Of a stretch of DNA of 43,897 nt, positions 37,258-43,897 are shown piece by piece. This stretch comes from Alphaproteobacteria bacterium. Lineage in GTDB: Bacteria; Pseudomonadota; Alphaproteobacteria; Acetobacterales; Acetobacteraceae. Below the pieces are notes generated by a model. The model was not told where the DNA came from. It worked only from the letters and a program-made list of their open reading frames with translations, and ran no database searches. The translations under genes and the position numbers were made by a program. The first letter of the stretch is position 1. Each line of letters starts with the position of its first letter. Location: assembly GCA_017307335.1 (NCBI GenBank), contig JAFKFJ010000187.1, positions 1 to 43,897 of the forward strand, given 5' to 3'.

Positions 37258-37348
37258 CTGCAAAGTCATCGTTTGCGGGCGGCGCCCGCCCGACCCTAGC
37301 CTTTCCGCCGGATGAACCGGGCACGCGCCCGGGCAGGAGGTGTGCGGC

Positions 37349-38842
37349 GTGGCGGCTTCCCTGGAAGCGGACCGGATCGCCAAGGCTTTCGGGGCGACCC
37401 TGGCGCTGCGCGGCGCGTCGCTGCACCTCCAGCCGGGCCGTGTGCATGCCCTGCTGGGCGAGAACGGCGCCGGCAAGAGCACGCTGGTCAAGATCATCGT
37501 GGGCGCGCTGGCGCCCGATGCCGGCGCGCTGCGGATGGCCGGCCGGCCGGTCGTCTTCCGCTCGGTGCGCGAGGCGATGGCGGCGGGGATCGTGCCGATC
37601 CATCAGCATCTGAGCCTGTTCCCGCATCTCTCCGTGCTGGAGAACCTCTCCGCCTTCGCGCTGGGCTGCACGCGCCGCGCCGCGGCCAGCAGCGCCCTGC
37701 TGCCGCGCGCGGAGGCTGCCGCCCGGCTGGAGACGGTGGGGCTGCACCTCGACCTGGACCAGCCGGTTGCGGCGCTGTCACTGGGCCAGCGCCAGTTGCT
37801 GGAGATCGCCCGCAGCGTCGGGCGGGAATGCCGCGTCCTGGTGCTCGACGAGCCGACGGCCGCGCTGAACCACAGCGAGGCGGCGCGGCTGTTCGAGGTG
37901 GTCCGGCGCCTGTGCGCCGCCGGCACCGCGGTGCTGTTCATCAGCCACCGGCTGGACGAGATCGACGCGGTGGCGGACGACGTGACGGTGCTGCGCGACG
38001 GGCGCGCGGTGATCGCCGGCACGCCGCGGTCGCACCTGTCGCGGGAGGCGCTGGTGCGCGCCATGCTGGGCACCGCGGTGGCCGCGGCCACCCGGCACCT
38101 GCCGGAGCCCGGCGCGCCGGTGCTGGTCGCCGCCGGCCTGCGCCCGGGTCCGGGCGACGCGCCGGCGGACTGCGTGGTGCGTGCGGGCGAGGTGGTCGGC
38201 CTCGCCGGCCTGGTCGGGTCCGGCGCATTGGAACTCGCCGCGGCACTGGCCGGCGCGCGGCCGGCGGCGGGGCAACTCCATGTCGCCGGGCGACGCCTGC
38301 CCCCCGGCGACCGGCAGCAGGCGGTGGCGCTGGGCGTCGGCTACGTGCCGGGCGACCGGCACGCCGAGGGGCTGTTTCCCGTGCTGTCGGCGCTGCAGAA
38401 CGCCTCCGCCTGCAGCACGCGCGGTCTCGCGCCCGCCGGTGTGCTCTCGCCGGCGCGGGAGGCGGCGCGGATGCTGCCCTGGCTGCGGCGGATGAAGCTC
38501 CATCCGTTCCTGCCCGCCATGAAGGCCCGCACGTTCAGCGGCGGCAACCAGCAGAAGCTGCTGATGGCGCGCAACCTGGCGATCGACGGGCTGCGCGTGC
38601 TGGTGGTGCTGGAGCCGACCCGCGGCGTCGACATCGCCGCGCGCGAGACCATCCATGACGCAATCGCCGACATCGCGCGGCAGGGCGTGGCCGTGGTGCT
38701 GGCGACCAGCGATCTGGACGAGGCAATGGCGCTGGCGCACCGCGTGCTGGTGGTCCGCCACGGCCGCATCGCGGCCGAGATCTTGCGCGGCGCGGCACGG
38801 ACGAACCTGCTCGACGCGCTGGCCGGGCAGGCGGCGGCGTGA
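37349..38842 (+). CDS. Sugar-type ABC importer, double ATPase subunit (RbsA/LsrA-like)
   Basis: 497 residues from GTG 37349; AGGAGG at 37335-37340 is 8 nt upstream, whereas an earlier in-frame GTG at 37340 overlaps it. Two nucleotide-binding domains. The first is complete: GENGAGKST (Walker A), LSLGQRQLLEIA (signature), VLVLDEPTAAL (Walker B), FISHRLDEI (H-loop). The second lacks the Walker A lysine (GLVGSGALEL), usual for this family, has FSGGNQQKLLMARNL, but its Walker B reads VLVVLEPTRGVD, with Leu in place of the normal Asp. It energises import with the two permeases that follow. The permease start overlaps the stop as GTGA. Confidence 0.93.
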   Translation: MAASLEADRIAKAFGATLALRGASLHLQPGRVHALLGENGAGKSTLVKIIVGALAPDAGALRMAGRPVVFRSVREAMAAGIVPIHQHLSLFPHLSVLENLSAFALGCTRRAAASSALLPRAEAAARLETVGLHLDLDQPVAALSLGQRQLLEIARSVGRECRVLVLDEPTAALNHSEAARLFEVVRRLCAAGTAVLFISHRLDEIDAVADDVTVLRDGRAVIAGTPRSHLSREALVRAMLGTAVAAATRHLPEPGAPVLVAAGLRPGPGDAPADCVVRAGEVVGLAGLVGSGALELAAALAGARPAAGQLHVAGRRLPPGDRQQAVALGVGYVPGDRHAEGLFPVLSALQNASACSTRGLAPAGVLSPAREAARMLPWLRRMKLHPFLPAMKARTFSGGNQQKLLMARNLAIDGLRVLVVLEPTRGVDIAARETIHDAIADIARQGVAVVLATSDLDEAMALAHRVLVVRHGRIAAEILRGAARTNLLDALAGQAAA

Positions 38843-39837
38843 CCGCCCTCGCCCTGCCGCTGCCGGTGCGGAGCGCGTGGCGCCGCTGGCGGCCGGGGGC
38901 GGCGGCGTGGACGACGCTCGGCGTGTTCCTGCTGTTCGCCGTGCTGGTGCCGCGGTTCGCGAGCAGCGGCAACCTCGTCAACGTGCTGCGGGTCGCCGCC
39001 ATCCTGTGCGTCGCCGCCTGCGGGCAGGCGATCGTGCTGGTGCTCGGCGGCATCGAGTTCTCTTTCGGCTCGTCGGCGGCGCTGGCGAGCGTGGTCGGGG
39101 TGCTGGCGGTGCCCTGGCTCGGCCCGGCCGGGGGGCTGGCCGCCGGGGGCGCCGTGGTGATCGCGATCGGGGCGCTGAACGGCGCGTTGATCGCCGGGTT
39201 CGGGCTGCCGCCCTTCGTCGTCACGCTCGGCATGCTGATGGCCGCCGCCGGCGCCGCGGCAAGCCTGGTGGGCGGGCAGCCGATCGACGCGCCACCGAGC
39301 GCCGCCTTCGCCTGGCCCGCCGCCGGGTCCGTCGCCACGATCCCGGTGCCGATCCTGCTGGGCGCGGCGGCAGTGACAGTGCTGCACGCGCTGCTGTCGC
39401 GGTCGCGCCTCGGGCGGCTGTGGTATCTCGCCGGCGCCAACCCGGTCGCCGCGCGCCTCTCCGGGATCGCCGTCGGCCGGGTGACGTTTCTTGGCTACCT
39501 CGTTGCCGGCGCGTTCTGCGCCGTGACGGCAGTGGTGCTGACCAGCCGGGTCGGCTCCGGCCAGCCGAACCTCGCGCCCAACCTGCCGTTCGAGAGCATC
39601 GCCGCCTGCGCGATCGGCGGCATTCCGCTCGCCGGCGGCGAGGGCCGGGCGCATCAGGTGGTGTGCGGCGTGCTCGTCATCGCCATGATGAACAATGCCG
39701 TGGTGCTGCTGAACTTTCCCATCGCGGCGCAGCAGCTCGTGATGGCGGTGGTGATCATCGGCGCCGTGCTGCTGCAGAACGCGGGTTCGCTGCCCGTGAT
39801 GCTGCGCCGCGCGCTGACCCGCCGGCCGAACGCATGA
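38839..39837 (+). CDS. Sugar-type ABC importer permease 1 (BPD_transp_2)
   Basis: 332 residues with about 8-10 hydrophobic helices. Seen: NLVNVLRVAAILCVAACGQAIVLVLGGIEFSFGS, the TM region typical of RbsC-like permeases, PPFVVTLGMLMAAAGAA, and AACAIGGIPLAGGEGRAHQVVCGVLVI, which is the coupling segment contacting the ATPase. The start is GTG in a GTGA overlap with the ATPase gene. It differs from permease 2, so the channel is probably a heterodimer as in LsrC/LsrD-type systems. Confidence 0.9.
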   Translation: MTALALPLPVRSAWRRWRPGAAAWTTLGVFLLFAVLVPRFASSGNLVNVLRVAAILCVAACGQAIVLVLGGIEFSFGSSAALASVVGVLAVPWLGPAGGLAAGGAVVIAIGALNGALIAGFGLPPFVVTLGMLMAAAGAAASLVGGQPIDAPPSAAFAWPAAGSVATIPVPILLGAAAVTVLHALLSRSRLGRLWYLAGANPVAARLSGIAVGRVTFLGYLVAGAFCAVTAVVLTSRVGSGQPNLAPNLPFESIAACAIGGIPLAGGEGRAHQVVCGVLVIAMMNNAVVLLNFPIAAQQLVMAVVIIGAVLLQNAGSLPVMLRRALTRRPNA

Positions 39838-40808
39838 GGACGGCGCTGCGTCTTCTCGGGGGACAGCGTTTCCTGGTGGCGCCGCTCTGCCTGCTCGGCG
39901 CCGTCATCGTGTTCGCGGCGAGCGCACCCGAGTTTCTGACGCTCGGCAATGTGAGCAATGTCGGTGCCCAGATGTGGGTGCTGGCGCTGCTCGCCGTCGG
40001 GCAGATGTTCGCGATCGTCACTCGCGGCTTCGACATCTCGGTGGGCGCGGTCGCGGCGCTGTCGAGCACGATCGCCGCGCATGCGGTGAATGCGCTCGGC
40101 CCGGCGGGATTGCTGGCGGGCCCGCTCACCGGCCTGCTGTGCGGGACGCTCACCGGGTTCCTGATCGGCTTCCTGCGGCTGCAACCGATCGTCGCCACGC
40201 TCGGCATGATGATCGGCGTGCGGGGCCTGGCACTGCTCGTCACCGGCGACGGACAGGTGGTGCCGCTGCACGATGCCGATCTCGCGTCCTGGCTCGCCTT
40301 CGACCCCGCGTTCGGGCTGCCGCCGGCGGACTGGGGCGCCATCGGCTGCATCCTGCTCGCGGGCGCGCTGCTGGGCCGCGCGGTGCTCGGGCGGCGGCTC
40401 GTCATGCTCGGCTCCAACCCGGATGCCGCGCATCTCGTCGGCATCGACACGGCGCGGACGCAGTTGCGCGCGTACCAGCTCTGCGGCGGATTTGCTGGCC
40501 TCGCGGGCGTGCTGGTGCTGCTGCGCGCAGGCACCGGCCTGCCGACCGACGGCGCGGGGATGGAGCTGCAATCCATCGCCGCGGCGCTGATCGGCGGCAC
40601 GGCGCTGTCCGGCGGGGTCGCACGGGTGTTTCCGGTCGTGCTTGGCGCGGCGTTCATCCAGGCGGTGCTGACCGGCCTCGACCTACAAGGCGTGTCGCCC
40701 TTCATCGCACAGATTGTGGTCGGGCTGGTCATCGTCGCCGCCGGCTTCCTGGAATTCGCGCTGCGGCGCTTCCAGGGTTTCGCATTCCACAGAAGGAGCT
40801 GGACATGA
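39834..40808 (+). CDS. Sugar-type ABC importer permease 2 (BPD_transp_2)
   Basis: 324 residues, again with about 8-10 helices. Seen: LALLAVGQMFAIVTRGFDISVGAVAALSS, QPIVATLGMMIGVRGLALLVTG, MLGSNPDAAHLVGID, and IAAALIGGTALSGGVARVFPVVLGA, all RbsC-family landmarks. It is joined to permease 1 and to the binding protein by ATGA overlaps. The AGGAG ribosome binding site of the binding protein lies inside its last codons. Confidence 0.92.
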   Translation: MRTALRLLGGQRFLVAPLCLLGAVIVFAASAPEFLTLGNVSNVGAQMWVLALLAVGQMFAIVTRGFDISVGAVAALSSTIAAHAVNALGPAGLLAGPLTGLLCGTLTGFLIGFLRLQPIVATLGMMIGVRGLALLVTGDGQVVPLHDADLASWLAFDPAFGLPPADWGAIGCILLAGALLGRAVLGRRLVMLGSNPDAAHLVGIDTARTQLRAYQLCGGFAGLAGVLVLLRAGTGLPTDGAGMELQSIAAALIGGTALSGGVARVFPVVLGAAFIQAVLTGLDLQGVSPFIAQIVVGLVIVAAGFLEFALRRFQGFAFHRRSWT

Positions 40809-41767
40809 AACGCATCCTGGCCGCGGCTGCCTGCGCGGCCGCACTCCTCGGCGGCATCGTGGCGCCGACCGAAGCGGCGACGAAAAAGACGATCGGCCTC
40901 GCGGTGCCCAGCCTGACCTCGTCGTTCTGGATCTCGGCCGTCTATGGTGCCGAGCACGAGGCGGCGAAGGACGGCGTCTCGCTGATCAAGCTCAATGCCG
41001 GCGGGGATGCCAATGCCAGCCAACAGATTTCCCAGATCCAGGACCTGATCCAGCGCAAGGTGGACGCGATCATCGTCGGCGCCACCAACGGCGAGGCGGT
41101 GGCCGCGGTCGTCAACCGCGCGGCGCAGCGCGGCATTCCGGTCGTCGGGCTGAGCTCGCCGCCGCAGACCACGCATCTCGTCTCCGTCGTCAGCGCCGAT
41201 CACTACGACATGGGCAGGCTGCAGGCCCAGTGTCTCGCGAAGGCGATGGGCGACAAGGGCAACGTCGCCATGCTCGCCGGGCCGAGCGGCCAGTCCTGGG
41301 CGGACATGCGTGCCAAGGGGTTCAAGGAGACGCTCGCGAAGGACGCGCCCACGATGAAGATCGTGGCCGAATCCCACCTCGCCGACAACCGCAACGCGGC
41401 GCTGACCGTGGCGGAGGACTGGGTGCAGCGGTTCCCGGCGCTGAACGGCGTCTATACCGCGACCGACGACATGGCCGCCGGCGCCATCTCCGCCTTCAAG
41501 AACGCCGGCCGGCAGAACGACGTCAAGGTTTCCACCTCGAACCTCAGCCCCACCGCCCAGGATTTGCTCAAGCAGGGCGCGCTGGTGTGCACCTCGATCC
41601 AGCAGGTCGTGGCGCAGGGGCGTGCCGCGCTGGATCAGGCGGTCGCGGCCGCGAACCACCAGGCGGTGACGAAGGAAGTCGTGCTGCCGGCGCTGCTGGT
41701 CACACCGGAGAATCTCGCCACGGTGGACCTGAGCGCCGTGACCGCGCCGGCGAGCTATCGCCCGTAA
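40805..41767 (+). CDS. Periplasmic substrate-binding protein of the sugar-type importer (Peripla_BP_4)
   Basis: 320 residues with a Sec signal (1-24, cleavage near TEA/A) and a type I periplasmic-binding fold. Seen: IGLAVPSLTSSFWISAVYGAEHEA (first strand and helix), SQIQDLIQRKVDAIIVGATNGEAVAAVV, GNVAMLAGPSGQSWADMRAKGFKETL, and a hinge-crossing C-terminal lobe. The pattern is that of RbsB/TorT-like proteins, not clearly AI-2-binding LsrB. The ligand is not readable. Its position as last transport gene, after ATPase and two different permeases, matches the lsrACDB order. A 35-nt gap with GGAGAG precedes the deacetylase gene. Confidence 0.92.
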   Translation: MKRILAAAACAAALLGGIVAPTEAATKKTIGLAVPSLTSSFWISAVYGAEHEAAKDGVSLIKLNAGGDANASQQISQIQDLIQRKVDAIIVGATNGEAVAAVVNRAAQRGIPVVGLSSPPQTTHLVSVVSADHYDMGRLQAQCLAKAMGDKGNVAMLAGPSGQSWADMRAKGFKETLAKDAPTMKIVAESHLADNRNAALTVAEDWVQRFPALNGVYTATDDMAAGAISAFKNAGRQNDVKVSTSNLSPTAQDLLKQGALVCTSIQQVVAQGRAALDQAVAAANHQAVTKEVVLPALLVTPENLATVDLSAVTAPASYRP

Positions 41768-41802
41768 CCGCGCCCCGTCCCGCGTTGCACGGAGAGACCG
41801 AC

Positions 41803-42705
41803 ATGCTGCCCACGCACGACCGCTTCCGCTATTCGCCGATCGTCGATCGCCCCGACTTCACCTGGCCGGGCGGGCGGCGGCTGGGCGTCTACGTCGCGCT
41901 GTGCGTGGAGCATTTCGCCTATGGCTCCGGCCTGGGGCTCGCCTATTCTCCCGGCCTCAGCCATCCCAACAGCTACAACTGGGGCTGGCGGGAATACGGC
42001 AACCGCGTGGGCGGCTGGCGGCTGGCGAAGCTGTTCGACGAATTCCGCCTGCCGCTGACGGTGCTGCTCAACACCGCCTGCTACCATCACTGCCCGCAGC
42101 TCGTCGCCGCGTACCGTGCGCGCGGCGATGAGATCGTGGCGCATGGCCGCACCAACTCCGAACATCCGAACGGCATGGAACCTGAGACCGAGCGCCGGAT
42201 GATCGCCGAGGTGACGCAGACGATCCGCCGGCACGAGGGCGGCCCGCCACTCGGCTGGATGAGCCCCGGCGCGCATCCGAGCGCCGCGACCGAGGACCTG
42301 CTGGCGGAGGCCGGCTATCGGTACACGCTCGACTGGCCGATGGATGACCAGCCGGTGTGGATGCAGACGCGGCACGGGCCGCTGCTCAGCGTTCCCTATC
42401 CGCACGAGGTCAACGACGTGCCGATGATCGTACTGCACGACGGCACGGCGCGTGCGTTCGCCGACATGGCCATCGACAATTTCGAGGAGATGCTGCTGCA
42501 GTCGAAGGACCAGCCGCTGCTGTACGGCATCACCATCCACACCTTCATCGTCGGCCAGCCGTTCCGGCTGCGGCAGCTTCGCCGCGTGCTGGAACACATC
42601 AACCGGGTGCGCGATCAGGTCTGGTTCACGACCGCGGGGCGGGCCGCGCAGCACTACGCGGCGCAGTTTCCGCCACCGGCGCACGCGAGCCAGGCGCCCC
42701 GATGA
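41803..42705 (+). CDS. Polysaccharide deacetylase-fold amidohydrolase (PuuE/HpPgdA-like branch)
   Basis: 300 residues, no signal peptide, so cytoplasmic. Seen: LGVYVALCVEHFAYG (motif 1, with Glu36 where CE4 deacetylases have Asp), LPLTVLLNTACYHHCPQLV, DEIVAHGRTNSEH (His114 kept; the second CE4 histidine position is Asn118), GWMSPGAHPS (the motif normally carrying RxPxG), and a C-terminal LLYGITIHTFIVGQPFR. The layout resembles PuuE-type allantoinases and H. pylori PgdA more than extracellular chitin deacetylases. Encoded within an importer operon, it probably hydrolyses the imported compound, but the reaction is unknown. The stop overlaps the next start as ATGA. Confidence 0.8.
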   Translation: MLPTHDRFRYSPIVDRPDFTWPGGRRLGVYVALCVEHFAYGSGLGLAYSPGLSHPNSYNWGWREYGNRVGGWRLAKLFDEFRLPLTVLLNTACYHHCPQLVAAYRARGDEIVAHGRTNSEHPNGMEPETERRMIAEVTQTIRRHEGGPPLGWMSPGAHPSAATEDLLAEAGYRYTLDWPMDDQPVWMQTRHGPLLSVPYPHEVNDVPMIVLHDGTARAFADMAIDNFEEMLLQSKDQPLLYGITIHTFIVGQPFRLRQLRRVLEHINRVRDQVWFTTAGRAAQHYAAQFPPPAHASQAPR

Positions 42706-43532
42706 GCAAGCATTCGCGCGCCGCCGCGCCCCCGGTGCGGATCGCGATCGCCGGGCTCGGGGCGATCGGCACGAAGGTCATGGAGGCGCTGGACGCGGGC
42801 ATTCCCGGCTGCGCGCTGGCCGCGGTCGCAGCGCGCGATCTCGCTCGGGCGCGGACGCGCGTTGCGCAATTGCGCCAGCCGGTGCCGGTGGTGGCGCTGC
42901 ACGCCCTGGAACCGCTCGCCGACATGGTGGTCGAGTGCGCGCCCGCGCATCTGCTGCCGGAGCTTGCAACGCCGTTTCTGCGCGCCGGCAAGACCGTGGT
43001 CGTGCTGAGCGCGAGCGCGCTGCTGTCGCACCCGGCGCTGATCGACCTGGCGCGACAGAATGGCGGGCAGGTCGTGGTGCCCACCGGCGCGCTGCTCGGC
43101 CTCGATGCGATCACCGCCGCGGCCGAGGGCGCCATCCATTCCGTGGCGATGGTCACGCGCAAGCCGGTGCGCGGACTGGTCGGTGCGCCCTATCTCGTCG
43201 CGAACGACATTCGCATCGAGGATATCGACGCGCCGGTCTGCGTCTTCCGTGGCACGCCGCGCGACGCGGCGGTGGGGTTCCCGGCCAATCTCAACGTGGC
43301 GGTGGCGCTGTCGCTTGCCGGCATCGGACCCGACCGGACCACGCTGGAGATCTGGGCCGACCCGTCGCTCACCCGCAACACGCACAGCGTCGTCGTCGAA
43401 TCCGACGCGGCGCGGCTGACCATGACGATCGAGAACATCCCGAGCGACAATCCGAAAACCGGGCGCATCACGGCGCTTTCCGTCATCGCCTGGCTGCGCA
43501 AGCTGCGCGCGCCGCTGCGCGTCGGCACCTGA
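42702..43532 (+). CDS. L-aspartate dehydrogenase family NAD(P)-dependent oxidoreductase
   Basis: 276 residues. Seen: the Rossmann motif IAIAGLGAIGTKVMEAL (about 14-30), VVECAPAHLL, VVLSASALL, VVPTGALLGLDAI, and the C-terminal NLNVAVALSLAGIGPDRTTLEIWADP followed by NTHSVVVES, whose His is the conserved active-site histidine of AspDH. Such enzymes interconvert aspartate with iminoaspartate/oxaloacetate and ammonia. In NAD biosynthesis they would pair with nadA/nadC, which are absent here. Coupling by ATGA to the deacetylase and importer suggests a catabolic role, perhaps on the amine or amino acid released. Confidence 0.87.
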   Translation: MSKHSRAAAPPVRIAIAGLGAIGTKVMEALDAGIPGCALAAVAARDLARARTRVAQLRQPVPVVALHALEPLADMVVECAPAHLLPELATPFLRAGKTVVVLSASALLSHPALIDLARQNGGQVVVPTGALLGLDAITAAAEGAIHSVAMVTRKPVRGLVGAPYLVANDIRIEDIDAPVCVFRGTPRDAAVGFPANLNVAVALSLAGIGPDRTTLEIWADPSLTRNTHSVVVESDAARLTMTIENIPSDNPKTGRITALSVIAWLRKLRAPLRVGT

Positions 43533-43556
43533 GCCCGGCGCAGGCGCGCGACGCGG

Positions 43557-43897
43557 TCAGAGCTGCAGATGCGCCGCGATATCGGCCGCCGCGTCGGGGT
43601 CGGCGGCCTCGCCTTCCGCCACCTTCTCGCCGCCCTTCAGCACCGCGTAGCGATGCGCGATGCGCAGCGCGAAGCCGACATGCTGCTCCACCAGCAGGAT
43701 CGCGCGCCCGTTCTGCTCCGCCTCCGCGCGCAGCACGGCCGCGATGCGGTCGATGTTGGAGGGTTGCAGCCCCTCCGTCACTTCGTCGATCAACAGCAGC
43801 CGCGGCGCGCCCATCAGCGCGCGCGCCAGCAGCAGCATCTTCTGCTCGCCGCCGGAGAGCGTGCCGGCCTTCTGCGCGAGCCGCGCCGGGAGGAACG
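43557..43897 (-). CDS. livF: Branched-chain amino acid-type ABC importer ATPase (LivF-like), N-terminal part outside window
   Basis: The last ~113 codons of an ATP-binding subunit, read from the window edge. Seen: TLSGGEQKMLLLARALMG (signature), LLLIDEVTEGLQPSNIDRI (Walker B with the LivF-type ITERI-like continuation replaced by SNIDRI), and ILLVEQHVGFALRIAHRYAVLKGGEKVAEG (H-loop region). This pattern is that of LivF/UrtE-type subunits of the HAAT family, importing branched-chain amino acids, amides or urea. The Walker A half lies beyond the window. It converges on the aspartate dehydrogenase gene with 24 nt between stops. Confidence 0.9.
   Translation of the reverse strand, partial: FLPARLAQKAGTLSGGEQKMLLLARALMGAPRLLLIDEVTEGLQPSNIDRIAAVLRAEAEQNGRAILLVEQHVGFALRIAHRYAVLKGGEKVAEGEAADPDAAADIAAHLQL

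Noticed and set aside
37270-37330. GC hairpins between the LysR dyad and the importer start as an attenuator
   Set aside because: Short, overlapping alternatives without a T-run or leader peptide; not distinguishable from background.
37349-41767. Assignment of the importer as the AI-2 Lsr system
   Set aside because: Gene order fits, but LsrK/R/F/G are absent and the binding protein resembles RbsB/TorT-type more than LsrB.

Overview
The window is a gene-dense, very GC-rich stretch of bacterial chromosome with no rRNA, tRNA, transposase, phage or CRISPR signature. Gene content and order (lpd-lipA-COQ10-like; slt divergent from dapA-smpB; many short ATGA/GTGA overlaps; several Hint- and GGT-family proteins) suggest an alphaproteobacterium, most likely Rhodospirillales/Acetobacteraceae. 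That placement is inference from style and content, because no 16S or marker set is present.

Layout. 1-3 kb: end of dihydrolipoamide dehydrogenase, lipoyl synthase, a COQ10/RatA START protein and a threonine aldolase, closed by a hairpin that contains the aldolase stop codon. 3-8 kb: a secreted EF-hand-like protein, then a TetR repressor divergent from an EmrA/EmrB-type drug efflux pair with two matching palindromes in the shared promoter, then a Gfo/Idh/MocA oxidoreductase. 8-17 kb, minus strand: a run transcribed slt - pgpA - DUF2252 - cinA(C-terminal type) - RND adaptor - RND pump. 17-26 kb: dapA, smpB, a SUOX-like molybdoenzyme, a degenerate EAL protein divergent from an unrecognised coiled-coil protein, a large FAD/Fe-S oxidase divergent from a glutathione transferase, and enolase. 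26-36 kb: a Hint-domain protein, an amidase/GGT-family pair, CsaA-like and Gpt, an acyltransferase, a D-hydantoinase-family enzyme and a CreE/HpyO-type flavoprotein preceded by an AT-rich leader with an inverted repeat. 36-43.5 kb: a LysR regulator divergent from a tightly coupled operon of ATPase, two permeases, binding protein, a PuuE/CE4-type deacetylase and an aspartate-dehydrogenase-family enzyme. The window ends inside a LivF-type ATPase.

The most interesting part is roughly 27-43.5 kb. Five enzymes of C-N bond or ureide/amide chemistry (amidase, GGT/HpxW-like, hydantoinase, HpyO-like flavoprotein, PuuE-like deacetylase) and an amino-acid dehydrogenase lie close to a dedicated importer whose ligand cannot be read from sequence. 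A LysR-type T-N11-A dyad lies in the divergent promoter. Other notable points are an EAL protein that has lost most metal ligands, an importer ATPase whose second Walker B has Leu for Asp, and four convergent gene pairs whose 3' ends abut or overlap.
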